Source: Paraburkholderia solitsugae (GTDB taxonomy: Bacteria > Pseudomonadota > Gammaproteobacteria > Burkholderiales > Burkholderiaceae). Taken from it: a stretch of 41,578 bases of DNA. The notes under the pieces are model-generated. The model worked only from the letters and a program-made list of their open reading frames with translations. It had not been told where the DNA came from and searched no databases. The position numbers and the translations under genes were made by a program. Positions 1 to 7,904 of this stretch are shown here, piece by piece (the first letter of the stretch is position 1; every line of letters begins with the position of its first letter). The DNA lies in NCBI RefSeq assembly GCF_013177695.1, contig NZ_WOEY01000173.1:1-41578 (forward strand). The letters are read 5' to 3'.

Positions 1-144
1 CTTCAGGCGTTTTGCACGATCCGATCGTACTTGGCTACCTTACGCAAACAACGCCGTCCGCTTGTTGATGCTCTCGCTCTGAGCTTCGCCGGTCATGTGC
101 CTTCGCCCTTAACTGCTGAATAGTTACCCTGCCGCAAAGAAAAG

Positions 145-637
145 TAGGCAAAAGAAAGCGGCTCACACCGCTAGCTCATAAGCGGGTCCCCTGGCTTGGA
201 GGGCGTAGTGGTGCATCTGGAATCCGTGCCCTCGCGCATTCTGCGTTAGTGACAAGGGAGTCATCAGCTCCCACTCCGCACTGCGTGCGTCGCGGATGGG
301 TCTACCAGGGAAACCTGGTGCTTCGTTTGGGCGTGGCGGGGGCCATCGGCTTCGCCTCGGCGACGCGTCTGTGCCCTTACGAGCGAAGCCTCACTTCGAA
401 TGCAATGTCTGGCGGTGGCCGCGCAATGACGCGCTAGTGTTCGAGCAAAGACGCGGGAGCCAAACGCAGCGCGCGGGTTTAAGAAATGCGCGTCGGCGCG
501 CGCAGCGCCGCCGGAAGTATGACTGCTTAGTCACCAGGGCGGAATGTGCGAGAACACAGATTCCAGATGCACCACTACCGTGGCTGTGCGAGGGACCCGC
601 TTAAGAATTTGCGGTTTGAGCCGCTTTCTTTTGCCTA
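145..637. repeat. Large inverted-repeat intergenic element (about 490 bp)
   Basis: The left arm (145-253) and the reverse complement of the right arm (530-637) align over about 110 bp at roughly 75-80% identity by eye. Shared blocks include TAGGCAAAAGAAAGCGGCTC, AAGCGGGTCCC, GTAGTGGTGCATCTGGAAT and a terminal GTGAC. The roughly 275-bp centre is GC-rich with only weak further symmetry. Two short open frames inside (249-437, 296-604) look like by-products of GC-rich sequence and have no recognisable domain. The element lies beyond the 3' end of hpaI. It resembles dispersed long palindromic elements found in Burkholderia-type genomes; no transposase is present. Bases 1-144 show nothing recognisable. 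Confidence 0.75.
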
Positions 638-669
638 GCCCCGCACAGGGGCGACGCTAATAAACCAAC

Positions 670-790
670 ATCAATTCAAGGAAAGGCCAACGCCGTAGGC
701 ATGCAGACAAACAGGCGCCGCGAAGGCAAAAAACCAATCAAGGCCCATCGCCGCAGGCAAACAGCAGACCAAGCACCGCGAAGGCAAAAA
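670..790. repeat. Imperfect direct duplication of about 60 bp
   Basis: The 15-mer CCGCGAAGGCAAAAA occurs exactly at 718-732 and 776-790, 58 bp apart. Each copy is preceded by similar text (TCAAGG..., CGCCG.AGGCA, CAAACAG). The stretch lies between the inverted-repeat element and the 3' end of hpaI. No credible gene is seen here; the long frames crossing it are antisense to hpaI or very rich in Arg and Pro. Confidence 0.55.
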
Positions 791-839
791 CAAGCCCGCC
801 GCGCGGCGCCCCTGATGCCTGGCAGGCACCCCTTACCTC

Positions 840-1643
840 TCAATACCCGCCCTTCACAGGCGTCGCCGCACAGGCAGTCTTCTTGTACGCTGCAGCCAGA
901 TCCGCCGCCGCGCGACTCAATAAACCTGTGTCCGTCCCCACCGCCACAAACGTCGCGCCCGCCGCGACATACTCCGCGGCAATCCCCGGGTCCGGTGCTA
1001 GCACGCCCGCCGCTTTGCCGGCGCCCCGCACTTTCCCGATGCCCTTGCATATCGCGTCGCGTACACCCGCATCACCAGGCTTACCCAGCAATCCCATCGA
1101 TGCACTCAGGTCCGACGGACCAAAAAACACACCGTCAATGCCGTCCACCGCCGCAATCGCCGAAAGATTCTCCATGCCTTGCACGGTTTCTACCTGCACC
1201 ACCACACACAACTCCGCCGCCGCCGTGTGCAGGTAGTCCGGTATCCGGTTCCAACGCGATGCCCGCGCCAACGCGCTCCCCACGCCACGAATACCCTGCG
1301 GCGGATAGCGCGTCGCCGCGACAGCATCCGCAGCCTGCTCCGCAGTGTCGATCATCGGCAGCAACAAGGTCTGCACGCCTATATCGAGTAACTGCTTGAT
1401 CAACGCGCTATCGCTGCGCACCGGACGCACCACCGGATGCGATGCGTACGCAGCCACAGCCTGTAATTGCGCCAGCGTGCTGCGTACATCGTTCGGTGCG
1501 TGCTCGTTGTCAATCAACAGCCAATCGAATCCGGCCGTGGCCAGCAATTCGGTCACGTAGGCATCGGCAAGCGCCGCCCATAAGCCGAATTGTGGCCTGC
1601 CTTCAGTCAGCGCGCGCTTGAATGTGTTTTGCGGTAAGGACAT
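840..1643 (-). CDS. hpaI: 4-hydroxy-2-oxoheptane-1,7-dioate aldolase
   Basis: Class II (metal-dependent) pyruvate aldolase of the HpcH/HpaI family, 267 aa, cytoplasmic. It performs the last step of homoprotocatechuate meta-cleavage, splitting 4-hydroxy-2-oxoheptanedioate into pyruvate and succinate semialdehyde. The family residues are in place with a constant +3 offset from E. coli HpaI: H48 in LLIDNEHAP, R73 in VVRPVR, E152 in VQVE and D178 in FFGPSDL. The ATG lies 9 nt after the hpaH stop, so it is co-transcribed as the last gene of the hpa operon. The Shine-Dalgarno is weak, so expression may depend on coupling to hpaH. No succinate-semialdehyde dehydrogenase gene lies nearby. Confidence 0.95.
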   Translation of the reverse strand: MSLPQNTFKRALTEGRPQFGLWAALADAYVTELLATAGFDWLLIDNEHAPNDVRSTLAQLQAVAAYASHPVVRPVRSDSALIKQLLDIGVQTLLLPMIDTAEQAADAVAATRYPPQGIRGVGSALARASRWNRIPDYLHTAAAELCVVVQVETVQGMENLSAIAAVDGIDGVFFGPSDLSASMGLLGKPGDAGVRDAICKGIGKVRGAGKAAGVLAPDPGIAAEYVAAGATFVAVGTDTGLLSRAAADLAAAYKKTACAATPVKGGY

Positions 1644-1652
1644 GTCGGCAAC

Positions 1653-2456
1653 TCAAATGAAATTCAAACCAATGCCGCCGAGCGGGCCATAGTCAACGTG
1701 GAACGTGTCGCCCGCTCGTGCCGGAATCGGGCTCGTGAACGAGCCGCTCAGAATCACGTCGTTCGCGTTCAGTCCTTCATCGTAGGGAGCAATCTTGTTC
1801 GCGAGCCATGCAACGCCCGTGGCAGGGTGATTCAGCACCGCGGCAGCGAGTCCGCTTTCTTCCACAGCGCCGTTCTTGTAAAGCAATGCGCCTACCCAAC
1901 GAAGGTCGACGTCCATCGGACGCACCGGACGGCCACCCAATACAATGCCGGCATTGGCCGCGAAGTCCGAAATGGTGTCGTACACCTTGCGCGGCGCCTT
2001 CGTCTCGCGGTCGAATTGTTCGATGCGCGCGTCGATAATTTCCACCGCAGGCGTCACGTAAGCCGTGGCATCCAGAACATCGAATAGCGTGATGCCAGGA
2101 CCCTTCAAGGGTTTGCTCAATACGAATGCCAATTCCACTTCCACTCGCGGTGCAATGAAGCGGTCGGTGCGGATGTCCTGGCCGCTTTCGATGAACATGC
2201 TGTCGAGCAACGGCGCGTAGTCCGGTTCGTCGATCTGCGACGAACGCTGCATCGCGCGCGAAGTCAGGCCGATCTTGCGCCCCTTGATCACATGGCCTTC
2301 GGCCAGTTTGAGCTTCACCCACTCGCGCTGAATCGCGTACCCGTCTTCTACCGTCATCCCGGGATACCTGGCCGAGAAGTGGCGCAACTGAGTGCGCGTT
2401 TTCTCAGCGTTGTCGAGTTCCGCCGCAAGATCGCGGATTGTCTGTTCGTCTAGCAT
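1653..2456 (-). CDS. hpaH: 2-oxohept-3-ene-1,7-dioate hydratase
   Basis: Hydratase of the fumarylacetoacetate hydrolase (FAH)-like superfamily, 267 aa. It adds water to 2-oxohept-3-enedioate to give the HpaI substrate. The N-terminus (MLDEQTIRDLAAELDNAEKT) and the GRKIGLTSRAMQ segment are typical of HpaH/HpcG and MhpD-type hydratases. The metal-binding pattern E106-x-E108 (RVEVELAFV) with E139 (AVEIID) is present. Length is normal. It sits between hpaF and hpaI but is separated from hpaF by 140 bp containing a 13-bp tandem array, unlike the compact spacing elsewhere in the operon. No strong ribosome binding site precedes the ATG. Confidence 0.95.
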   Translation of the reverse strand: MLDEQTIRDLAAELDNAEKTRTQLRHFSARYPGMTVEDGYAIQREWVKLKLAEGHVIKGRKIGLTSRAMQRSSQIDEPDYAPLLDSMFIESGQDIRTDRFIAPRVEVELAFVLSKPLKGPGITLFDVLDATAYVTPAVEIIDARIEQFDRETKAPRKVYDTISDFAANAGIVLGGRPVRPMDVDLRWVGALLYKNGAVEESGLAAAVLNHPATGVAWLANKIAPYDEGLNANDVILSGSFTSPIPARAGDTFHVDYGPLGGIGLNFI

Positions 2457-2528
2457 GATGGATTCTCTATTAGCGGCTGCCGCGCCCAGCTACCGGGTCG
2501 GAATATTAAACCGGAGCGTCAAGCCCGG

Positions 2529-2606
2529 GTCCCAGGCCCAAGTCCCAGGCCAAGGTTTCAGGCCAAGGTTTCAGGCTCAGGCCTCAAGCCTAGGTATTAG
2601 GCCTTA
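2529..2606. repeat. 13-bp tandem repeat, six imperfect units
   Basis: Consecutive 13-mers on the plus strand are GTCCCAGGCCCAA, GTCCCAGGCCAAG, GTTTCAGGCCAAG, GTTTCAGGCTCAG, GCCTCAAGCCTAG and GTATTAGGCCTTA. Period 13 is exact; similarity to the YAGGCCAAG core decays toward the right. The last unit contains the TAA stop of hpaF (2597-2599 on the minus strand), so the array runs from the hpaF C-terminal codons into the hpaF-hpaH spacer. It would be transcribed within the operon mRNA. Confidence 0.8.
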
Positions 2607-2995
2607 AGCCGTGCGTGCAAATTGTTGTGTTTCCACGTGCCGGCTTCGCTGAATTCATTGATCTCCAGCGACAACGCCAAGCCGTGTTTTTCAAACTCTG
2701 CGGCGAAGTGCTGTTTGATCGCATCAAACAGTGCGTCTCCGGTCGCCTTTTTTGCGGCGTCCGAGCGGCCCGCGGCGATCTTCAGGTTCGCATGCAGGAA
2801 GGCGGCGTCGGGCCGTCCGTCAGCGATGCTGTACTGCTCGCAACGCAAGGCGCGCACGCGGATGCCGCCGAGCGGAAAAACGCGTTGGTCGTTCTCGCGC
2901 TGCGTGTCAAGGCAAGCCGCGAGCGATGTGCAAAGCTGCCCAATGCTTGCTTCATCAGCAAGATTGGCGCTGTATTCGAGTGTCAAATGTGGCAC
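2597..2995 (-). CDS. hpaF: 5-carboxymethyl-2-hydroxymuconate delta-isomerase
   Basis: Small trimeric isomerase of the tautomerase superfamily, 132 aa, cytoplasmic. It converts 5-carboxymethyl-2-hydroxymuconate to 5-oxopent-3-ene-1,2,5-tricarboxylate. The protein begins M-P-H-L-T-L-E-Y; proline exposed after Met removal is the catalytic base of the family. The start is GTG at 2993-2995 with AAGGAGC five bases upstream, a good ribosome binding site. The stop codon falls inside the 13-bp tandem repeat. Neighbours are hpaD (21 nt upstream) and hpaH downstream. Confidence 0.94.
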   Translation of the reverse strand: MPHLTLEYSANLADEASIGQLCTSLAACLDTQRENDQRVFPLGGIRVRALRCEQYSIADGRPDAAFLHANLKIAAGRSDAAKKATGDALFDAIKQHFAAEFEKHGLALSLEINEFSEAGTWKHNNLHARLKA

Positions 2996-3016
2996 AGCAA
3001 GCTCCTTTCTCAGGAC

Positions 3017-3880
3017 TTAAGCGGGCAGGGGCGTCACGGGGAAGATCGCATTAATCTGGCCGGTGCCCGAACTGCCGAAATACGGCGTTACGACCTCAAC
3101 CTTGCCGTCGTAACGATCCCAACCGAGTGCGCCGAGCAGCATCGCCGTGTCGTGCATGCCGCCTTCGCCCCAGCATTTCTCGTTATAGAGCGGCAGCATC
3201 TCGCAGAAGGTCTTCCAGTCGCCAGCTTCCCACAATTCGACCACCCTGCGGTCCATCTGTTCGAGAAATGGGCTCCACACCTTGTGCATGAACTGCTCGG
3301 CGGTGCCGTTGTTGGCGAAGTGGTGGCTCAACGAACCGCTCGCCAGAATCGCCACGGTGCCGTCGTAACGCTCCTCGATGGCCTTGCGTACCGCGAGGCC
3401 GAAGCGCGCGCTGGTTTCGAGGTCGTGCCACATGCACCAGCCGGCTACCGATACGGTCTTGAAGTGCTGATCGCTATTCATATAGCGCATGGGCACCAGC
3501 GTGCCGTATTCGAGTTCGAGCGTGGTCTCGCTGTGCGCGCGGCTCTTGACGCCCATTTCGTTGGCGACTTCCGCGATCAGATCGCCGAGTCCGACATTGC
3601 CGGGATACGCGTACGGCATGTTCTTTATGAAGTGCGGCAGTTCGTTGCTCGTATAGACACCTTCGAACTTCGGCGCGCAATTGATGTGGTATTCGCTGTT
3701 CACCAGCCAATGCACGTCGAATACGACGATCGTGTCCACACCCAATTCCCGGCAACGGCGGCCGATTTCATGATGGCCGTCGATCGCGGGCTGACGGCAG
3801 CCCTTATGCGGACCGTCGAGTTCGGACAGATACAACGACGGGACGTGGGTCACTTTTGCTGCCAACGCGAGTTTGCCCAT
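3017..3880 (-). CDS. hpaD: 3,4-dihydroxyphenylacetate 2,3-dioxygenase (homoprotocatechuate dioxygenase)
   Basis: Extradiol ring-cleaving dioxygenase of the LigB-like (class III) superfamily, 287 aa. It opens homoprotocatechuate to 5-carboxymethyl-2-hydroxymuconate semialdehyde using Fe(II). Candidate metal ligands are H12 (KVTHVPS), H57 (VFDVHW) and E239 (CWGEGGMHDT), matching the His-His-Glu arrangement of LigB proteins. GGAG precedes the ATG with a seven-base gap. This is the E. coli-type HpaD, not the vicinal-oxygen-chelate enzyme of Brevibacterium and Arthrobacter. It lies between hpaE (60 nt upstream) and hpaF. Confidence 0.95.
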   Translation of the reverse strand: MGKLALAAKVTHVPSLYLSELDGPHKGCRQPAIDGHHEIGRRCRELGVDTIVVFDVHWLVNSEYHINCAPKFEGVYTSNELPHFIKNMPYAYPGNVGLGDLIAEVANEMGVKSRAHSETTLELEYGTLVPMRYMNSDQHFKTVSVAGWCMWHDLETSARFGLAVRKAIEERYDGTVAILASGSLSHHFANNGTAEQFMHKVWSPFLEQMDRRVVELWEAGDWKTFCEMLPLYNEKCWGEGGMHDTAMLLGALGWDRYDGKVEVVTPYFGSSGTGQINAIFPVTPLPA

Positions 3881-3941
3881 CGCGGTCTCCTATTCTGTGT
3901 GGCGCAAGGCGTGATGCACTCGCGCGAAAATGACCGGCACG

Positions 3942-5399
3942 TCAGACGCCCCAGCGCGGAATGTGATGCGAGCCGAGCGATACGCACACGTTCTTCGGTT
4001 CGAGGAACACCTCGTAGCTCCACGTGCCGCCTTCGCGGCCCACGCCCGATGCTTTCGTGCCGCCGAACGGTTGGCGCAGATCGCGCACGTTCTGGCTGTT
4101 GACGAAGCACATGCCCGCCTGGACGGCTGCAGCGACGCGCAGCGCGCGGCCAGTGCTCTCGGTCCAGATGTAGCTCGACAAACCGTAGGAGATGTCGTTG
4201 GCGAGTTTGATCGCGTCAGCTTCGTCGTCGAACGGAATCAGGCAGGCAACCGGGCCAAAGATCTCTTCCTGCGCGATCCGCATGCGGTTGTCGACGTCGA
4301 CGAACACCGTCGGCTGAACAAAGTTGCCTTTGCGCATGGCGTCGGGCAAGTCGGGGGCATCGAGTCCGCCGCACGCGAGCGTCGCGCCTTCTTTCGGACC
4401 CAGTTCGATATAGCTGCGCACTTTGGCCAGGTGCCCCTGGCTGATCATCGGGCCGACGATCGTGCTGTCAGCCAGCGGGTCGCCCACCGTCAAGCGTTTC
4501 GCGCGCTCGATGAAACGCTCGGCAAAACGCGCATAAATCGAGCGTTGCACCAGAATGCGTGAACCCGCGGTACAGCGTTCGCCGTTGTTCGAGAAGATCA
4601 TGAACACGGCGGCATCGAGGGCGCGCTCGAAATCGGCGTCGTCGAAAATCACGAAGGGCGACTTGCCGCCCAGTTCCATTGAAAACTTTTTCAGGCCGGC
4701 CGTTTGCACGATACGGTTGCCGGTTGCCGTCGAACCCGTGAACGACACCGCATGCACGTCCGGGTGTGCCACCAGCGGTTCGCCAGTGTCCTTGCCGAAG
4801 CCGTGCACGACGTTCAGCACGCCTGCGGGAATCCCGGCTTCGAGGGCGAGATTGCCGAGCATCGAAGCGGTCAGCGGCGACAGTTCGCTCATCTTCAACA
4901 CAGCGGTATTGCCGAACGCGAGACAGGGGGCGACTTTCCACGTTGCCGTCATGAATGGGACGTTCCACGGCGAGATCAGCGCACAGACGCCGACCGGATG
5001 GAACAGCGTGTAGTTCAGATGCGTATCGGTGGGGTACGTATGACCGTCGACGCGCGTGCACATCTCCGCGAAATAGCTGAAGTTGTCAGCGGCGCGCGGC
5101 ACGAGTTGCTTGCGCGTCTGCGAGATCGTCTGGCCGGTGTCTTTCGTCTCGGTCTCCGAGATGTCCGGCACGTTCTTCGCGATCAACTCGCCGAGCTTGC
5201 GAATGATTTTTGCGCGTTCCGCCGCGGGTTTGCCGGCCCATGCCGGAAACGCTTCTTTGGCCGCGCGCACGGCGGCGTCGACCTCTTCCGCACCGCCGCG
5301 GGCGACTTCGGCGAGCACGTCTTGCGTCGCCGGATTGACGGTCTCGAAGTAGTCTTTCGCGGCGCTGGATTTGCCGTTGATCAGATGGTCGATTCGCAT
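3942..5399 (-). CDS. hpaE: 5-carboxymethyl-2-hydroxymuconate semialdehyde dehydrogenase
   Basis: NAD-dependent aldehyde dehydrogenase, 485 aa from the chosen start. It oxidises the ring-cleavage semialdehyde to 5-carboxymethyl-2-hydroxymuconate. ALDH landmarks are N146 (SPWNVP), K169 (VLKMSE), E242 (MELGGKSP) and catalytic C276 (NNGERCTAG). The ATG at 5397-5399 (MRIDHLINGK) is preferred because AAAGGA lies eight bases upstream and the family starts here. A 15-codon in-frame extension is possible but has no support. It sits between hpaG2 (74 nt upstream) and hpaD. Confidence 0.95.
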   Translation of the reverse strand: MRIDHLINGKSSAAKDYFETVNPATQDVLAEVARGGAEEVDAAVRAAKEAFPAWAGKPAAERAKIIRKLGELIAKNVPDISETETKDTGQTISQTRKQLVPRAADNFSYFAEMCTRVDGHTYPTDTHLNYTLFHPVGVCALISPWNVPFMTATWKVAPCLAFGNTAVLKMSELSPLTASMLGNLALEAGIPAGVLNVVHGFGKDTGEPLVAHPDVHAVSFTGSTATGNRIVQTAGLKKFSMELGGKSPFVIFDDADFERALDAAVFMIFSNNGERCTAGSRILVQRSIYARFAERFIERAKRLTVGDPLADSTIVGPMISQGHLAKVRSYIELGPKEGATLACGGLDAPDLPDAMRKGNFVQPTVFVDVDNRMRIAQEEIFGPVACLIPFDDEADAIKLANDISYGLSSYIWTESTGRALRVAAAVQAGMCFVNSQNVRDLRQPFGGTKASGVGREGGTWSYEVFLEPKNVCVSLGSHHIPRWGV

Positions 5400-5473
5400 T
5401 GCGTTGTCCTTTCTCTTTTGTCGATCGGAGTTGGTGCAAAGCACTTACTCCAATCCCATGCAAAGCCTGTCGA

Positions 5474-6232
5474 TCAGGCGCGGCCGAAGTCCGCGTCGGA
5501 TGCAATCGTATTGACGAGACGGCCAAGGCCGTCGATTTCACAGACCACTTCGTCGCCCGCATTGACGTTGACGATGCCTTCCGGCGTGCCGGTCAGGATC
5601 ACGTCGCCGGGTGCGAGGGTCATGAAGCTGCTCAGGTATTCGATCAACGCCGGGATATCGGTGACGAGATCGCGCGTGTTGCCGTGTTGCTGCCGCGTGC
5701 CGTTCACAAACGTGCGTAATTCGAGTTGCGTGACATCTTCGACATCGGCGGCATCGACGAACCAGGGGCCGAGCACCGTGCCGCCGTCGCGATTCTTCAC
5801 GCGCAGGTTGGGGCGGTAATAGTTTTCCAGGTAGTCGCGGATCGCGTAGTCGTTGGCGATCATGTAGCCGGCCACATGCTGCATGGCGTTTTTGCGCTTG
5901 ACGTTCTGCGCGGTTTGCCCGATCACGACAGCCAGCTCGCACTCGTAGTGCATGAAGGTGACGTCGGCGGGGCGGCGCGTGAAGCCTCGGTGACCGATGA
6001 CCGTGCCCGGGCCTTTGAGAAAGACCAAAGGCTCTTCCTGCTTGTTGAACTGCAATTCCTTTGCATGCTCCGCGTAGTTCAAGCCGAGCGCGAAGATCGT
6101 GCCGACCTCGATCGGCGCGAGCCACACCACTTCATCTTCACGACGCACGCGCCCATCGGCGAGGCGCACGCCGTTGGCGTCGGGATAGGCTTCGTGAATC
6201 GCCCCTGCATACGCAACACGGCCGCGCATCAT
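5474..6232 (-). CDS. hpaG2: HpaG2: 5-oxopent-3-ene-1,2,5-tricarboxylate decarboxylase / isomerase, C-terminal-type half
   Basis: FAH-family protein, 252 aa, corresponding to the C-terminal half of bifunctional E. coli HpaG/HpcE. It decarboxylates the HpaF product and isomerises the resulting diene. The metal site E97-x-E99 (MHYECELAVVIG) and D128 (ANDYAIRD) are intact, as is the family segment LENYYRPNLRVK. The first ATG (6230-6232) overlaps the hpaG1 stop by 4 nt (ATGA), indicating translational coupling; a second ATG follows immediately (6227-6229). HpaG2 and HpaG1 presumably work as a pair. Confidence 0.93.
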   Translation of the reverse strand: MMRGRVAYAGAIHEAYPDANGVRLADGRVRREDEVVWLAPIEVGTIFALGLNYAEHAKELQFNKQEEPLVFLKGPGTVIGHRGFTRRPADVTFMHYECELAVVIGQTAQNVKRKNAMQHVAGYMIANDYAIRDYLENYYRPNLRVKNRDGGTVLGPWFVDAADVEDVTQLELRTFVNGTRQQHGNTRDLVTDIPALIEYLSSFMTLAPGDVILTGTPEGIVNVNAGDEVVCEIDGLGRLVNTIASDADFGRA

Positions 6233-7002
6233 TGCTGTTCTCCATCTTGTTCGTCTGCACCGACAAACGACACATCGAGGGGCGATAATCCGCCAATCGA
6301 TAGCGTGGCCGTGTCGCCGATATGGGCAACCGGCGAACCATGAGGCACGCCAAGCGTAATGACGTCACCCGCGTTAAGTGTCATGAAATCGCTGACGTCC
6401 GCAATCAACCGCGCCACGTTGCGTACCGACGAGGCAGTTCCCGCAGTGAAGACCTCACGTCCGGCAAGCGCAACCTTGATCGTCAGATCGTCCGGCGCAG
6501 CAACATGACGCGCCGCAACCACCGCCGGTCCGATCACGCAAAAGCCGTCGCGCGCCCGGAACCGTACCGACGGCCGGTACACGCTCGCATGCGGCACGCT
6601 CAGATCGGCAACCAGCGTGTAGCCGGCGATATAGTCGAACGCCTGGCCCGCACTGACGCGTGTAGCAGTGCGGCCAATCACGATACCCAGCGAAGCGCCG
6701 ACCTCCACACCAAATGCGTTGTCAGGCACGACAACACGGGCGCGATGACCCGCGAACGTATTGCGCGGCTTCAGATAGAGAACGGGCGCTTTGGGCGGTG
6801 CTTTATACGGAGCGGCATGCACCGCGTCGCCCAATGCTTCCAGCGCGGCGCGGTCGTTCAGCAACGTTCCATAGACAGCGCCGGAAACCGGCGCGCGGCA
6901 GGCCACGCCACGTGCGAGCAGCGCGGCAACGGTGTGCGCATCCACGTCGCGAGGCAGCGCGTCGCCTTCCGGATGCAGCAGGTGATCGGCAAGTGCAAAC
7001 AT
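6229..7002 (-). CDS. hpaG1: HpaG1: FAH-family isomerase/decarboxylase subunit, N-terminal-type half
   Basis: First gene of the hpa operon, 257 aa from MFALADHLLHPEGD. It matches the N-terminal half of E. coli HpaG (for example APYKAPPK...LKPRNT and the FDYIAGYTLVADLS region). The E-x-E metal pair of HpaG2 is absent: the equivalent segment reads VGASLGIVIG. As I recall it, the E. coli N-terminal half lacks the pair too. I chose the start at 7002 because GGGAGA lies about ten bases upstream and the predicted transcription start falls near 7035. An in-frame ATG at 7035 sits inside the operator palindrome, and one at 7071 lies at the -35 box. Fumarylacetoacetate-hydrolase fold, cytoplasmic. Confidence 0.88.
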   Translation of the reverse strand: MFALADHLLHPEGDALPRDVDAHTVAALLARGVACRAPVSGAVYGTLLNDRAALEALGDAVHAAPYKAPPKAPVLYLKPRNTFAGHRARVVVPDNAFGVEVGASLGIVIGRTATRVSAGQAFDYIAGYTLVADLSVPHASVYRPSVRFRARDGFCVIGPAVVAARHVAAPDDLTIKVALAGREVFTAGTASSVRNVARLIADVSDFMTLNAGDVITLGVPHGSPVAHIGDTATLSIGGLSPLDVSFVGADEQDGEQQ

Positions 7003-7027
7003 AAAGCAGCTGTCTCCCGGGAAAAAC

Positions 7028-7071
7028 ACTAACATGTTAGTAGTATTGCGCTTGATATCATCCACGGTCAA
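7028..7071 (-). promoter_or_regulatory. hpa operon promoter with HpaR-type operator
   Basis: On the minus strand there is a -35-like TTGACC (7066-7071), an 18-bp spacer, and a -10-like AATACT (7042-7047). A perfect 14-bp palindrome, ACTAACATGTTAGT (7028-7041), lies immediately downstream, where transcription would start. MarR proteins such as HpaR bind short palindromes of this kind, and hpaR is divergent from this point, so repression relieved by pathway ligand is inferred. The 134-bp hpaG1-hpaR spacer shows no second copy of the palindrome. Confidence 0.75.
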
Positions 7072-7136
7072 TAGCCTGTCGGCTGATTGCGGGTTTTCCC
7101 TTAAGTTTCGACGGCTGCCTTTACCTATCTTCCGCC

Positions 7137-7589
7137 ATGTCCGCTTCCGCCTCTACCCGAGTTTTGCACCGCAACCTGCCGATGTTGTTGCTGCGCGCCA
7201 GAGAAAAAATGATGGAGCGCTTCCGCCCATTGATTACCGCGCACGGACTGACCGAACAGCAATGGCGCGTGATTCGTGCGCTCAATGAGCACGGTCCGAT
7301 GGAGCCGCGTCACATTTCCGATATCTGCACGATTTCGAGCCCGAGCATGGCCGGCGTGCTCGCGCGCATGGAAAGCATGGAGCTGGTCACCAAGGAGCGT
7401 TTCGCGGAAGACCAGCGCCGCGTGCTGGTGTCGCTCACCGACACGAGTGTGGATCTGGTGCGCGTGATCTCGAAGGATCTCGAAGCGCACTATCGCGAGT
7501 TGGAGCGCAAGGTCGGGCCGGAAATCGTCGAGCGCGTGTATCGCGCGGTCGACGATCTGCTTGCCGGCCTCGAAGAAGAGGACGAGTGA
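7137..7589 (+). CDS. hpaR: HpaR, MarR-family repressor of homoprotocatechuate catabolism
   Basis: MarR-family winged-helix regulator, 150 aa, the usual length. The winged helix spans about residues 35-100 (LTEQQWRVIRAL, ISDICTISSPSMAGVLARME, then the wing around KERFAEDQRRVLVSLT). Helical dimerisation segments lie at both ends. It is transcribed away from hpaG1, the arrangement used by E. coli hpaR, and very probably represses the operon through the palindrome at 7028-7041. The C-terminus is acidic (EEEDE). The stop overlaps a GTG that could start a small downstream frame. Confidence 0.92.
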   Translation: MSASASTRVLHRNLPMLLLRAREKMMERFRPLITAHGLTEQQWRVIRALNEHGPMEPRHISDICTISSPSMAGVLARMESMELVTKERFAEDQRRVLVSLTDTSVDLVRVISKDLEAHYRELERKVGPEIVERVYRAVDDLLAGLEEEDE

Positions 7590-7816
7590 CGCAGCGGTTC
7601 AATCGCCCTGGCCGGGCGTCGGCGCGTTTGCAGCAGCGTTGTCTCCGCGACGAGATGATCGGCGTCCTGCTCGGCCTGATCGGTGCGGGCGTGGGCGTGT
7701 CGTACGCGTTGACCGCATTGCTACCGACCTTCGCAGTGGCTGGCGTGCTCGCGGCGAAGAAACTCAAGCAACGCGACCGTACCGCGTTTGAACGGCTGGG
7801 GCGATCGAGGTTGTAA
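7586..7816 (+). CDS. Possible small membrane protein, unrecognised
   Basis: A 76-codon frame begins with GTG at 7586-7588, overlapping the hpaR TGA (GTGA). An alternative ATG at 7655 gives 53 residues. The only feature is one hydrophobic stretch (MIGVLLGLIGAGVGVSYALTA onward, about residues 24-56) followed by a basic tail (KKLKQRDRTAFERLGRSRL). This resembles a single-span membrane peptide or the last helix of a larger transporter. I do not recognise it. It could be a coupled small gene or a remnant at the border of the T6SS relic. The 7817-7904 spacer shows nothing. Confidence 0.35.
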   Translation: MTQRFNRPGRASARLQQRCLRDEMIGVLLGLIGAGVGVSYALTALLPTFAVAGVLAAKKLKQRDRTAFERLGRSRL

Positions 7817-7904
7817 CGGATGAGGTGGCACAGCCGCACTTATCACCGTGATTAGATCCGATACTGGTACAACGCTTTAGCTGGTTTCGCCTGACCGGCC
7901 CAGC

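Noticed and set aside
249..604. Two open frames (62 and 102 codons) inside the inverted-repeat element
   Set aside because: They overlap each other, are Arg-rich with no domain, and lie inside a structured repeat, so they are most likely fortuitous.
2615..4102. A 495-codon plus-strand open frame across hpaF and hpaD
   Set aside because: It is antisense to two genes with recognised active sites and no ribosome binding site or domain supports it.
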